From Halothiobacillus sp. (lineage in GTDB: Bacteria > Pseudomonadota > Gammaproteobacteria > Halothiobacillales > Halothiobacillaceae): a stretch of DNA of 64,000 nt. This document shows, piece by piece, positions 43,347 through 52,182 of the stretch. The number at the start of each line of letters is the position of its first letter. The first letter of the stretch is position 1. The DNA lies in contig JADQCE010000001.1 of assembly GCA_016278265.1 (NCBI GenBank), positions 682,001 through 746,000 on the forward strand, given 5' to 3'. The notes under the pieces are model-generated. The model did no database searches and was not told where the DNA came from. It was given only the letters and a program-made list of their open reading frames with translations. The translations under genes were made by a program, and so were the position numbers.

Positions 43347-45089
43347 TTAGCGTCGGTCGAAATTACGACGTGGCGGACGTCCCTTGCCGGGATGGCCACC
43401 GGGGCCACCCGGGCCACCCGGGCCGCCGGGTTTGCGACGCGGTCGGCCGGCGGGTGCCGGGCCGATTGCCTGCAAGCCGAGCTTGATGCCGAACAGATGG
43501 ATGTTGCTCATCTGCTGGACCAGGCGGTCGGGCATGCCGCCGGGCAGGTCGACGAAGCTGTGATCCTGCTCGATCTCGATCGCGCCGATCTGCTTGCCGT
43601 TGATGCCGCCCTCGTTGGTCAGCGCGCCGACGATGTTGCCCGGCGTGACGCCGTGCTCGCGGCCCACGTTGATGCGGTAGCGAATCTTGTCGCTGTCGTC
43701 GCGCGGGCCGCTGTCGCGTTCCTGCATGGCCGGCGGCGGGGCCATGTCCTTGATCTGCTCGGCGATCACCGGGCGGTCCTTCTGCAGCAGGAAAGCCAGC
43801 GCGGCGGCCACCTCGGCCATCTCGATGTCGTGCTCGTTCTGATAGTCGTTCAGCATCTCGACGAACGGCGTCAGTTCCTCGGCCTCGCGGACCTCGGTGA
43901 TCTGGTCCTTGAGCTGCGAGCTGCGCTTGCTGGCGATGTCGGTCGCGCTCGGCAGGCGCATCTGCTCGATCGGCTGGCGCGTGGCCCGCTCGATCGCCTT
44001 GAGCATGCGCTTTTCACGCGGGGTGACGAACAGGATCGCCTCGCCCGAGCGCCCGGCACGGCCGGTACGGCCGATACGGTGAACGTAGGCCTCGGTGTCG
44101 TAGGGGATGTCGTAGTTGATGACGTGGCTGATGCGCGGCACGTCGAGGCCGCGGGCGGCGACGTCGGTGGCGACGATCATGTCGAGTTGCCCGTTCTTGA
44201 GCTTCTCGACCGTCTTTTCACGCTCGGCCTGGCCCATCTCACCCGACAGCGCCGCGGCCGAATGGCCCCGTGCCTTCAGGCGCTCGGCCAGGTCATTGGT
44301 CGCCTGACGGGTACGCACGAAGATGATCGCCGCGTCGAAGTCCTCGACCTCGAGGATGCGGGTCAGCGCGTCGGGCTTGTGCATGCCCGAGACCGGCCAG
44401 AACCGCTGGCGAATCGCCGAGACGGTGCTGGTGCTGTTCTTGATCTTGATTTCCTGCGGGTTGCGCAGGTGACGCTGGGCGATGCGGCGGATCGGGTCGG
44501 GCATGGTCGCCGAGAACAGGGCCACCTGGCGTTCGGCCGGTACCTCGGCGAGGATTGCGTCGACATCGTCGATAAAGCCCATGCGCAGCATTTCGTCGGC
44601 CTCGTCGAGGACGACCATGCGGATCTGATCGAAGGCGAGCGTGCCGCGACGCAGGTGATCCTGGATGCGGCCCGGGGTGCCGACGACCACGTGCACGCCA
44701 CGCTGCAGCAGCTTGCGCTGCTGGAACATGGCCTGTCCGCCATAGATCGGCGCGATGTGGAAGTCGGGCATGTGGCGGGCGTAGTTCGCCATCGCCTCGG
44801 CGACCTGGATGGCCAGTTCGCGGGTCGGGGCAAGGACCAGCATCTGGGGTGCGCGCACCTTGAGGTCAATGCGGCTGAGCAGCGGCAGCGCAAACGCAGC
44901 GGTCTTGCCGGTGCCGGTCTGGGCCATGCCGATCAGGTCGCGGCCTTCCAGCAATGGCGGGATGCTCTGCGCCTGGATCGGCGAGGGGGTTTCGTAACCG
45001 ACGTCTTCGATTGCCTGCTGGATGGCAGGGCTCAGATCAAGATCGGCAAAGCGAACCGAGGGTTGCTCGGTAGCGGGGGTATCGGACAT
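43347..45089 (-). CDS. deaD: DEAD-box RNA helicase, DeaD/CsdA type
   Basis: The 580-residue protein has all helicase motifs. Q motif region: FADLDLSPAIQQAIEDVGYETPSPIQ. Motif I: AQTGTGKTAA near residue 56. DEAD appears as VLDEADEM near 155, SAT near 186, and HRIGRTGRAGR near 333. After the core comes a DbpA-like RNA-binding domain (YRINVGREHGVTPGNIVGALTNEGGINGKQIGAIEI), then a glycine/proline/arginine-rich tail (GGPGGPGG...) that would bind RNA nonspecifically. This is the CsdA arrangement linked to cold adaptation, ribosome assembly and mRNA decay. It is monocistronic, with its own terminator. Confidence 0.95.
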   Translation of the reverse strand: MSDTPATEQPSVRFADLDLSPAIQQAIEDVGYETPSPIQAQSIPPLLEGRDLIGMAQTGTGKTAAFALPLLSRIDLKVRAPQMLVLAPTRELAIQVAEAMANYARHMPDFHIAPIYGGQAMFQQRKLLQRGVHVVVGTPGRIQDHLRRGTLAFDQIRMVVLDEADEMLRMGFIDDVDAILAEVPAERQVALFSATMPDPIRRIAQRHLRNPQEIKIKNSTSTVSAIRQRFWPVSGMHKPDALTRILEVEDFDAAIIFVRTRQATNDLAERLKARGHSAAALSGEMGQAEREKTVEKLKNGQLDMIVATDVAARGLDVPRISHVINYDIPYDTEAYVHRIGRTGRAGRSGEAILFVTPREKRMLKAIERATRQPIEQMRLPSATDIASKRSSQLKDQITEVREAEELTPFVEMLNDYQNEHDIEMAEVAAALAFLLQKDRPVIAEQIKDMAPPPAMQERDSGPRDDSDKIRYRINVGREHGVTPGNIVGALTNEGGINGKQIGAIEIEQDHSFVDLPGGMPDRLVQQMSNIHLFGIKLGLQAIGPAPAGRPRRKPGGPGGPGGPGGHPGKGRPPRRNFDRR

Positions 45090-45401
45090 GGATATCTCAA
45101 CAACTGGCGGCAGGGGCCGCGGGGACTGGCGGGCGCGGGGCCCTCACATCGGAGCGCTCCGGAAATGATCCGGGGCTCTTTGGCGGGCTCTTGGCTCGGC
45201 GGAAACCCTGAGGTCGTGCCGGATCGCGGGGCGATACAAGGTGGCGATTCTCAAGGAACCCGGGATTCTAACGCGCCTGGCGGTTTTTGTCCCGAACTAT
45301 CGTGGGTTTTCCGGATGGGCGTCCGACGCGACGGCCGGTTCGCTGCTATGTTGACGTGGTGCGCGCGCCTCTCGCGTCACTCGCGTCACTCGCGTATTGC
45401 A
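45090..45401. other. Divergent promoter region between helicase and MscS-type genes
   Basis: The 312 bases have no gene. They should contain the helicase leader (cold-shock helicase messages often have long ones) and the channel promoter. A nine-base tandem repeat (TCGCGTCAC, two full copies and a partial third) lies at 45372-45398 just before the channel start. A 1327-codon plus-strand frame crossing this region is an antisense artefact of the helicase. Confidence 0.55.
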
Positions 45402-47312
45402 ATGGAGTTTGCCATGGTCCACGGGTTCAAGTCGTCTCTTTCCTTGCGCCGGTGGCCTTGGTTTGCCCATTCCCCGGTTTGGCTCTACCTGTGGTTTTGG
45501 CGCGTCCTGGCGATTGCCGGGCTTCTGATACTGGCGGCACCATTGGGCGCGGCTCCGACCGGCGCACTGACGCCGGGAGATGGATCGTCAGCCGCCGAGA
45601 AAACGAGTGACGACAAGCCGCCGGAACCGAGTCTCGATGCGCGCCTCTACGAGCCGGACGGGGAACTGCGCTCCCCGGCGATCGGGGATCTTGGCACGCC
45701 GCGCGGGGTCCTGATGAACCTGACAACGGCGGCGGGCGATGGTGATTTTTCGCAGGCCGCCAAATCGCTGCAACTGCCGGACGGCATGACCGAGGCACAA
45801 GCCGAAGATGTCGCCGGCAAGTTGACTTACGTGCTGCGTCAGCGTCTGCAATTGCAGGAAGGCGTGTTGCCGAGCGATGGTGACGGATTGCGCGAAGAGG
45901 AGCGTGAACAGGGACGGTCGCCGCGAGAGTCGATCCTGTTGACGGAGTTCGAGGTGGCGGGGGAACAGGTGCCGGTGCGGCTTGTGCGCACCGTGTCCGG
46001 CGAGGACGTGCGCTGGTGGTTCGATGCCGAGACCGTGGCGGCCACCAACATGCTCTATGAAAATACGGGCATTGGGAAGATCGTCTCCGCGCTGCCGTTC
46101 TACCGGATCAAGTACGAGGTGCTGCGCAGCGATATGTTTCGACTGGGCGTCGCGCTTTTCGGCGTGACGCTCAGCGTGGTTTTGGCCTTTTTCATCCGTT
46201 GGGCGGGGTTTCGCCTGCTTAGACGGTTCCTCCCCGGCGATGTCGTAGGGGACTGGGTGCCTTATCTGAAGCGCTATGTGGGCTTCGGATTCCTGTTGCT
46301 GGTCTTCTTCCTGCTGCTTGGGTCGGTGTCCCGCCCGCTGGTCGTGCTGCCGACCTTCGGGCACGAGCTCTACAATTCGCTCGTCTTCGTCGGCGTGATC
46401 GCTTCCCTGACCTGGTTGCTGATCAACGTGGTGCGCATGTATTTCTCCACTTACGGCCGGCGCAAACTGCGACGGCTGGAGGAAAGCAGCATCTTCCAGG
46501 CCCGCACGTACAACACCAAGATGACCGTGCTCAGTCGGTCGTTGATCGGGGTGATTTTCTTCGTCGGTGTGATTGTCGGGTTATCGACCTTCGACTGGTT
46601 TGCCGCGCTGGGCCTCTCGCTGCTGGCCTCGGCTGGTTTGATCAGTCTGCTCATCGGCATTGGTGCCCAACGCAGCATCGCCAGTCTGTTTGCGGGGCTG
46701 CAGGTGGCGCTCACCCAGCCGATGCGCATCGGGGACCTGGTGATTTTCAAGGGCGAGTGGGGCTATATCGAGAACATCACGTACACCTATGCCGTGATCC
46801 GGATATGGGACCTGCGTCGGCTTACCGTGCCGTCGACGATGTTGATCGACGAGCCGATCTACAATTACTCGTATGCCAGCGAGGATGGCGATCTCAACGT
46901 CTACGGCGAGGTGTTCCTGTACCTCGATTACACCGTGCCGATCGATCCGATCCGGGAAAAACTCGCCGAGCTGGTCAAGGATGACGTTAACCATGACGGC
47001 GCCGTGGCCAGTGTCCTGGTCACGGACTGTCGTGACTGGACCGTGGAGGTTCGGGCCCTGGTGAGCGCAAATGATGGGGTGGCGGCCTGGTACCTGCGTT
47101 GCAAGGTGCGCGAGGGGCTGATCCGTTTCCTGCAGGACCTCGATGGTGGCCGTTACCTGCCGCGTTCACGTGTGGTGCTCGAGCGAGAGCCGGGCGATGG
47201 CCAGTCCGGCGGAGAGTCGGCTGGCGAGAACGGCGAGGCTACGCTTCAGCGGTCGCAGGAAGAGCGTCACGGAGTCGGCGCACGTCCCGACGATATCGAC
47301 GAGGCCACCTGA
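45402..47312 (+). CDS. MscS-family mechanosensitive channel with periplasmic N-terminal domain
   Basis: The 636-residue protein begins with a hydrophobic signal/anchor (VWLYLWFWRVLAIAGLLILAAPLGA). A periplasmic domain of about 200 residues follows. Several membrane spans lie between about residues 240 and 430, ending in the pore helix LGLSLLASAGLISLLIGIGAQRSIASLFAGLQVA. Next is the MscS beta domain (PMRIGDLVIFKGEWGYIENITYTYAVIRIWDLRRLTVPSTML). Such channels release solutes on osmotic downshift. The long extra N-terminus is of the YnaI/YbdG-like or MscK-like sort rather than minimal MscS. It starts at 45402 or the in-frame ATG at 45414. Confidence 0.9.
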   Translation: MEFAMVHGFKSSLSLRRWPWFAHSPVWLYLWFWRVLAIAGLLILAAPLGAAPTGALTPGDGSSAAEKTSDDKPPEPSLDARLYEPDGELRSPAIGDLGTPRGVLMNLTTAAGDGDFSQAAKSLQLPDGMTEAQAEDVAGKLTYVLRQRLQLQEGVLPSDGDGLREEEREQGRSPRESILLTEFEVAGEQVPVRLVRTVSGEDVRWWFDAETVAATNMLYENTGIGKIVSALPFYRIKYEVLRSDMFRLGVALFGVTLSVVLAFFIRWAGFRLLRRFLPGDVVGDWVPYLKRYVGFGFLLLVFFLLLGSVSRPLVVLPTFGHELYNSLVFVGVIASLTWLLINVVRMYFSTYGRRKLRRLEESSIFQARTYNTKMTVLSRSLIGVIFFVGVIVGLSTFDWFAALGLSLLASAGLISLLIGIGAQRSIASLFAGLQVALTQPMRIGDLVIFKGEWGYIENITYTYAVIRIWDLRRLTVPSTMLIDEPIYNYSYASEDGDLNVYGEVFLYLDYTVPIDPIREKLAELVKDDVNHDGAVASVLVTDCRDWTVEVRALVSANDGVAAWYLRCKVREGLIRFLQDLDGGRYLPRSRVVLEREPGDGQSGGESAGENGEATLQRSQEERHGVGARPDDIDEAT

Positions 47313-47362
47313 CTCGCCTGAGGGTGTGCAGGGTGTTGGGTCGGCGCCCCGATGCCGACCAA

Positions 47363-47389
47363 TAAAAAACCCGGCCGATGGGCCGGGTT
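47363..47389 (-). terminator. Terminator of grxD
   Basis: On the minus strand ACCCGGCC-CATC-GGCCGGGT is followed by six T. It lies 29 bases after the grxD stop. Confidence 0.9.
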
Positions 47390-47417
47390 GATGGTCGGGC
47401 GGCCTTTGGTTTGCCGC

Positions 47418-47768
47418 TTACTCGGCCTTGTCGGCTTCCTTGTCGCCTTCAGCCTTGGCAGCCGCTTCCTCGAACAGGGGCTTGAGCTCGCCACGCTCGT
47501 ACATCTCGATGGTGATGTCCGCGCCGCCGATCAACTCGCCGTTGACGTAGACCTGCGGGAAGGTCGGCCAGTCCTGGTAGCTCGGCAGGGCCTGCATGAT
47601 CTCCGGGTCGGCCATCACGTTGACGTAGCCGAACGGCACACCGCAGCCCTTCATGGCCTCGGCCGTACGGCTGGAAAAGCCGCAGGTCGGGAACTGCGGG
47701 GTCCCCTTCATGAAGATGAGAATGGGGTTTTCTTTGACGAACTGGTCGATGCGCTCAAGAGCATCCAT
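47418..47768 (-). CDS. grxD: Monothiol glutaredoxin GrxD
   Basis: The 116-residue protein has the monothiol CGFS site with Cys29 in FMKGTPQFPTCGFSSRT. The glutathione-contacting WPTFPQVYVNGELIGGADI segment follows near residue 70. GrxD binds [2Fe-2S] clusters with glutathione and passes them to target proteins. The C-terminus has an extra acidic, alanine-rich tail (EEAAAKAEGDKEADKAE), a common style in halophiles. GGAGAC precedes the ATG. Confidence 0.96.
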   Translation of the reverse strand: MDALERIDQFVKENPILIFMKGTPQFPTCGFSSRTAEAMKGCGVPFGYVNVMADPEIMQALPSYQDWPTFPQVYVNGELIGGADITIEMYERGELKPLFEEAAAKAEGDKEADKAE

Positions 47769-47902
47769 GGTGATGGTCTCCCGTCTAAGTCGGTGTCTGG
47801 AGGCCCCGCCGATGGATAGGTGGGCCGAATGACTTTATATGGGACCAAATTCGTACCCATTTGGCAAGGCCTGGGAGGACTCGTGTCTTCACGCGGCCAT
47901 GC

Positions 47903-49516
47903 TTAGTCGTCGTAGTGGCGCGCCTTGACCTGGTTGCGCCCGGCCTGCTTGGCGGCGTAGAGGGCGCCGTCGGCGGCACTGATGATTTCCTGCGGGGTGA
48001 TGTGTTCCGGGTAGCCGGCCACCCCGGCACTGAACTGGCAGTGGATGGTGTCACCGGCCTCGGTGGTCACGGCGATGTCGGCGAATTGCTCGCGCAGCCG
48101 GTCGATCAGTTCCACGGCCGCCTCGATCTCGGTGGCTGGCAGGACGACCATGAATTCCTCGCCCCCATAGCGCCCGACGCCGTCGTATTTGCGCAAGCGG
48201 GTGTTCAGCAGGGTGGATAACCGACGGATGACACGGTCGCCGCTCGGGTGGCCGTGGGTGTCGTTGACGCTCTTGAAGTTGTCGATGTCGATCATCACGA
48301 CCGACAGCGGCTGCTCCTGACGGATGGCGCGGTCGAGCTCGCTGTCGACCAGGTTGGTGATCGCTCGGTGGTTGAGCAGCCCGGTGAGCGAGTCGGTACG
48401 ACGTTCGGCACGTGCCTGGCGGTAGCGTTGCGCGCGGTAGCGCACCATGCGGATCAAATCGTCGCCGGCGATCGACTTGTTGAGAAAGTCGTCACCGCCC
48501 TGGAGCTTGGCCTCAAGTCGGTGCTGGTCGCGTTCCTCGGTCGACATGAACAGGATGGGCACGTCCGAGAGCTGCGGGTGCTCGCGGAAGATGCGCGCCA
48601 GATCCACGCCGTCCATCTCCGGCATGTAGAGATCCAGCAGGATCACGTCGGGTTGTTCGGCAAGTGCCGCGTCGAAGGCGGCCTGGGGGCGGGTCTCGAA
48701 CAGCAATCGGACATTGGCGCGGGCGAACTGCTTGCGCCAATACATGCCCGCGGTGGCCATGTCGTCGACCAGGAGAACGGTGATCTGTTCGTCGCATTCG
48801 TAGGCGCGTGCGCCGGTCAGGAGGGTGTTCAGGCGCGCGGAGTCGATCGGATAAGTGATCACGTGGTCGATGCCGGCGCGCACGGCGGCTGCGCGGATGG
48901 CAAAGTCGTCGCGCTGACTGACCATCAGTGACTGGGCGCAGGCGGACATGCGTTTTTTCAGCTCGGCGAGCTGGCTGAATTCGCGCTCGTGGTCGGCGTC
49001 GTCCTGCGCCAGATAGATCAGCAGGCCGGTGTGCTCCAGCAGGGCCGGGTCCGGGTTTTCCAGGTTGATCGGGTGAGCGCCGAAGCCGCTGCGCCGCAGG
49101 GAGTCTTCCAGCAACTCGGGGACGTCGGTGCTGCCGGTGTAGAGGGCGATGGCCTCCGGGGTATCGTCATGCGTCTTTTGCAGGTGCTGGACCAGGCGAT
49201 CGAAGTAGCGGATCAGCCGATTGAGCCGCGAGAGGTCGGCCGAGCCCTGGGCGTGTTCACGCGCGATTTCCTGATCGATGCGGTTGAGCACGCCCAGCAG
49301 CACTCGCAGCTTCTGGTGGCGGGCGCGTTGGATCAGGCAGCGAATCTGGCTCTGCAGGTCGGCCAGTCGCGTCGCTCGGCGGGCGGTGGGGTCGTCGACG
49401 GTCGCCCGCAGCGAGGAGGCCGCCATGGGCCAGTCGCGTGGGCCCGCGTCCCAGTCGGGGAGGTCGATGGGGTCGGGCTCGGTCAGGGCGTTCTCGGGCA
49501 TTGTCGCTCGGTCCAT
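47903..49516 (-). CDS. Diguanylate cyclase with tandem receiver-like domains
   Basis: The 537-residue protein lacks membrane spans. A helical N-terminus is followed by a degenerate receiver-like segment (about residues 120-235). A standard receiver domain comes next (ITVLLVDDM ... VILLDLYMPEMDG with the phosphoacceptor Asp, about 245-360). The GGDEF domain is C-terminal, with active-site GGEEF and the product-inhibition site RKYD five residues upstream. The enzyme should make cyclic-di-GMP under phosphorylation control and be subject to feedback. It resembles PleD/WspR-like response regulators. No cognate kinase is encoded nearby. An internal ATG at 49501 could be the start. Confidence 0.92.
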   Translation of the reverse strand: MDRATMPENALTEPDPIDLPDWDAGPRDWPMAASSLRATVDDPTARRATRLADLQSQIRCLIQRARHQKLRVLLGVLNRIDQEIAREHAQGSADLSRLNRLIRYFDRLVQHLQKTHDDTPEAIALYTGSTDVPELLEDSLRRSGFGAHPINLENPDPALLEHTGLLIYLAQDDADHEREFSQLAELKKRMSACAQSLMVSQRDDFAIRAAAVRAGIDHVITYPIDSARLNTLLTGARAYECDEQITVLLVDDMATAGMYWRKQFARANVRLLFETRPQAAFDAALAEQPDVILLDLYMPEMDGVDLARIFREHPQLSDVPILFMSTEERDQHRLEAKLQGGDDFLNKSIAGDDLIRMVRYRAQRYRQARAERRTDSLTGLLNHRAITNLVDSELDRAIRQEQPLSVVMIDIDNFKSVNDTHGHPSGDRVIRRLSTLLNTRLRKYDGVGRYGGEEFMVVLPATEIEAAVELIDRLREQFADIAVTTEAGDTIHCQFSAGVAGYPEHITPQEIISAADGALYAAKQAGRNQVKARHYDD

Positions 49517-49626
49517 TGAGTCAGTTCAGCGTTTCCTGATATTCACTCTAACGCAATCCAAGGGTCGTCTGTACCGCCGTGATTTGATTGTCCATAAGGC
49601 CAGATAGTGGCGCTATGCGATCGGCT

Positions 49627-51393
49627 CTATAACCCCTGTTCCTGCAACCACAGTTCGAACACGGCCAGGTGCCAGATCTTGGCACCCTGCAGGCGGGTGA
49701 AGTGCCGGTCGGGCTCGGCCAGCAGTTTCTCCACGTAGGCCGGTTCGAACAGGCCCCGGGCCCGGGCGGTGTCCGAGGTGAGAATCTCGCGCATGAACTC
49801 GAGGAACGGGCCGCGGACGAACTTGAGGGCCGGTACCGGAAAATAGCCCTTGGGCCGGTCGATCACCGCATCCGGAATGCGCCCGCGGGCGATGGTCTTG
49901 AGGATACCCTTGCCGCCCTGGGCGAGCTTGTGTTCCGCCGGCACGCGCATGGCCGCCTCGACCAGACTCGTATCCAGGAAGGGCACGCGTGCCTCCAGGC
50001 CCCAGGCCATCGTCATGTTGTCGACGCGCTTGACCGGGTCGTCGACGATCAGGGTGCTGGCATCGAAACCCAGCACGCGGTTGGCGAACGAGCCGCGACC
50101 GGCCCCCGCCAGCCCTTTTTTCACCAGCTCGCTGGTCGCATCCGGGCCGCGGAAGCGCTCGGTTACCATCGCCATCAGTTCCTCGTGGCTGCGATCGAAG
50201 TAGTACGGCGCGAAGCGCTCCAGGTCCGAGCCTTCCGCATCGCGCATCTTCGGGTACCAGAAGTAGCCACCGAAGACCTCGTCGGCGCCCTGGCCGGAGA
50301 GCACCACCTTGACCTCGCGGGCGACCTGCTCGGAGAGCAGGTAGAAGGCCACCGCGTCCTGACCGAACATGGGTTCGTTCATCTCGCGCACCGCCTCGGG
50401 CAGGCGGGTGAGTACCTGCTCGTTGGGCACGTGAAAGCGGAAGTGCTCGGTCTGGTAGCGCTCGGCGACCGGGTCGGCGAATTCGAATTCGCTGCCCTTT
50501 TCCTCGGGTTGGTCCTCGAAGCCGATGGTGAAGGTCTTCGGCGTGACGCCCGCCTCGTGGGCGAGTGCCACGATCAGCGAGGAGTCCAGCCCCCCGGAGA
50601 GCAGCACGCCCACCGGCACGTCGCTGATGGCCAGGCGCTTTCTCACGGCGTCGAGCAATCGCTCGTGGATCAGCTCCGGCCACTCGTCGGCCGGAACATC
50701 GTGATCCTCGGCGGTGTCGATGGCCCAGTAGCGCTTCAACTGGCGGTTGCCGTTGCGATCGACCCGCATCCAGTGGCCCGGCGGCAGCTTGTTCACGCCA
50801 CGAAAGATGGTGCGCGGGGCGGGAACCACGGCATGCAGGGTGAACTGGTGGTGCAGGGCGCTGGGATCGAAGTCCGTATCGACGTTGCCGGCGGCCAGCA
50901 GCGCCGGGATGCTCGAGGCGAAGCGCAGCGGGCCGTCCCCAACGGTGTGGTAGAGCGGCTTGATGCCCTGGCGGTCGCGGAACAGGAAGAGCGACTGGTC
51001 GCGCATGTCCCAGATGGCGAAGGCGAACATGCCGTCCAGGCGGGCCACGCAATCCGGTCCCCATTCGCGGAAGGCCGTCAAGATCACTTCGGTGTCGCCG
51101 GTGGAGGCGAAGCGATGACCGAGCGACTGCAACTCCTCGCGCAGTTGCGGGTGGTTGTAGATGGTGCCGTTGAAGACGATCGCCAACCCGCGCTCGCGGT
51201 CGACCATCGGTTGATGACCGTGGAAGGACAAATCCAGGATCGACAGCCGGCGGTGGCCGAAGGCCAGGGGGCCGTCCGAGAAACTGCCCTCGTGGTCCGG
51301 TCCGCGCCGCTCCAGCCGGCTCATCATCCGCCGTACCGCGGTCAGGTTGCCGTCACGCGTTCCGGTTTCCAGCCATCCGCAAATGCCACACAT
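49627..51393 (-). CDS. Asparagine synthase-family amidotransferase, N-acetylglutaminylglutamine amidotransferase-like
   Basis: Cys2 (MCGICGWLE) and FNGTIYNHPQLREEL mark a class II glutaminase. LLSGGLDSSLIVALAHEAG near residue 265 is the synthetase PP-loop. The 588 residues, the HAVVPAPRTIFRGVNKLPPGHW block, EFEFADPVAERY and VVLSGQGADEVFGGYFWYPKM are closer to what I recall of the N-acetylglutaminylglutamine amide (NAGGN) osmolyte amidotransferases than to plain AsnB. NAGGN genes normally sit beside a GNAT/ATP-grasp synthase and a peptidase, which are absent here. Plain asparagine synthetase therefore remains possible. Confidence 0.82.
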   Translation of the reverse strand: MCGICGWLETGTRDGNLTAVRRMMSRLERRGPDHEGSFSDGPLAFGHRRLSILDLSFHGHQPMVDRERGLAIVFNGTIYNHPQLREELQSLGHRFASTGDTEVILTAFREWGPDCVARLDGMFAFAIWDMRDQSLFLFRDRQGIKPLYHTVGDGPLRFASSIPALLAAGNVDTDFDPSALHHQFTLHAVVPAPRTIFRGVNKLPPGHWMRVDRNGNRQLKRYWAIDTAEDHDVPADEWPELIHERLLDAVRKRLAISDVPVGVLLSGGLDSSLIVALAHEAGVTPKTFTIGFEDQPEEKGSEFEFADPVAERYQTEHFRFHVPNEQVLTRLPEAVREMNEPMFGQDAVAFYLLSEQVAREVKVVLSGQGADEVFGGYFWYPKMRDAEGSDLERFAPYYFDRSHEELMAMVTERFRGPDATSELVKKGLAGAGRGSFANRVLGFDASTLIVDDPVKRVDNMTMAWGLEARVPFLDTSLVEAAMRVPAEHKLAQGGKGILKTIARGRIPDAVIDRPKGYFPVPALKFVRGPFLEFMREILTSDTARARGLFEPAYVEKLLAEPDRHFTRLQGAKIWHLAVFELWLQEQGL

Positions 51394-51459
51394 CGATTCG
51401 CTCGCCTGTCGTCGGTTTGGGTTTAATCAAGGCCAAGGAGTCTAGCGCACCCGCCCACC

Positions 51460-52182
51460 TCATAGGCCGATGATGCCGTACTCGGAAAGGGTGGGTTCCC
51501 AGCGGCGCCAGTCGGGGTAGGCGTCATCCATCACGGCGTAGAAGCGACGATTGTGGCCGCGCTCGATCAGGTGGGCCAGTTCGTGGACCACGACCAGGTC
51601 GATCACCTCCACCGGCATGCGCGCGAGTTCGAGGTTCAGCCAGATGCGCCGGTCACGGATATTGCAGGTGCCCCAGCGGGTGCGCATGCGTCGGATGCGA
51701 TGGATCGGTGTCGCCAGGCCCATCGCTCGGGCCCAGGGCTCGACGCGCCGCTCGAGCTGCGTGCGGAGCAGGTCGCGGCAATGCTCGCGCAGGGCCAGAC
51801 GGGCGGTTTGCCGGGCCGCCTGCGGGTCGTCCGAGCCGCAATGAATGCGCACGCGGTCGTCATCGAGCGTGACGCGCGCCCGCCCGGCGGGCAGGTCGGG
51901 GCAGGTGACCCGTTCGAGGGCATGGGCCCGGCCCAGCAGATGGATGGTGTCGGGCAAGGTGGTGGCGCCGAAAATGGGCGGCCGTTCGGCCTGCCGCGCC
52001 CGCTGGCGCTCGATCCAATGCGCCCGGTCGTCGATGAACGCCAGCACCTCGGCGTCGCTGAGTCGCCGAGGTGCGCTCACCCGCAGGGCGCCGGACTCGG
52101 CATCCAGTCGCAGATAGAGGTGGCGGATGGCCTTGCGCGTGACCTGTATCTCGCCCAATGGGTGGGCCAGCCGGCGGATCAC
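51460..52182 (-). CDS. YgjP-like M48 family metallopeptidase
   Basis: The 240-residue protein has the zinc motif HELAHLIERGHNRRFYAVM near residue 200, followed by the conserved DAYPDWRR. The upstream MRTRWGTCNIRDRRIWLNLELARMPVEVIDLVVVHE block is also conserved. This is the signature of the YgjP/DUF45 family, predicted zinc proteases of unknown substrate that are sometimes coupled with type I restriction genes. There is no membrane span. The start overlaps the MFS gene stop by four bases. Confidence 0.9.
   Translation of the reverse strand: MIRRLAHPLGEIQVTRKAIRHLYLRLDAESGALRVSAPRRLSDAEVLAFIDDRAHWIERQRARQAERPPIFGATTLPDTIHLLGRAHALERVTCPDLPAGRARVTLDDDRVRIHCGSDDPQAARQTARLALREHCRDLLRTQLERRVEPWARAMGLATPIHRIRRMRTRWGTCNIRDRRIWLNLELARMPVEVIDLVVVHELAHLIERGHNRRFYAVMDDAYPDWRRWEPTLSEYGIIGL

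Noticed and set aside
43329-45401. Plus-strand extension of the MscS-type gene to a 1327-residue protein
   Set aside because: The first 690 codons run antisense through the DEAD-box helicase, whose motifs are intact; the composition is that of an opposite-strand shadow.
49669-51426. 585-codon plus-strand frame
   Set aside because: Complete shadow of the amidotransferase gene on the opposite strand; residue composition (Gly, His, Val, Ala, Arg) is that of antisense GC-rich DNA.
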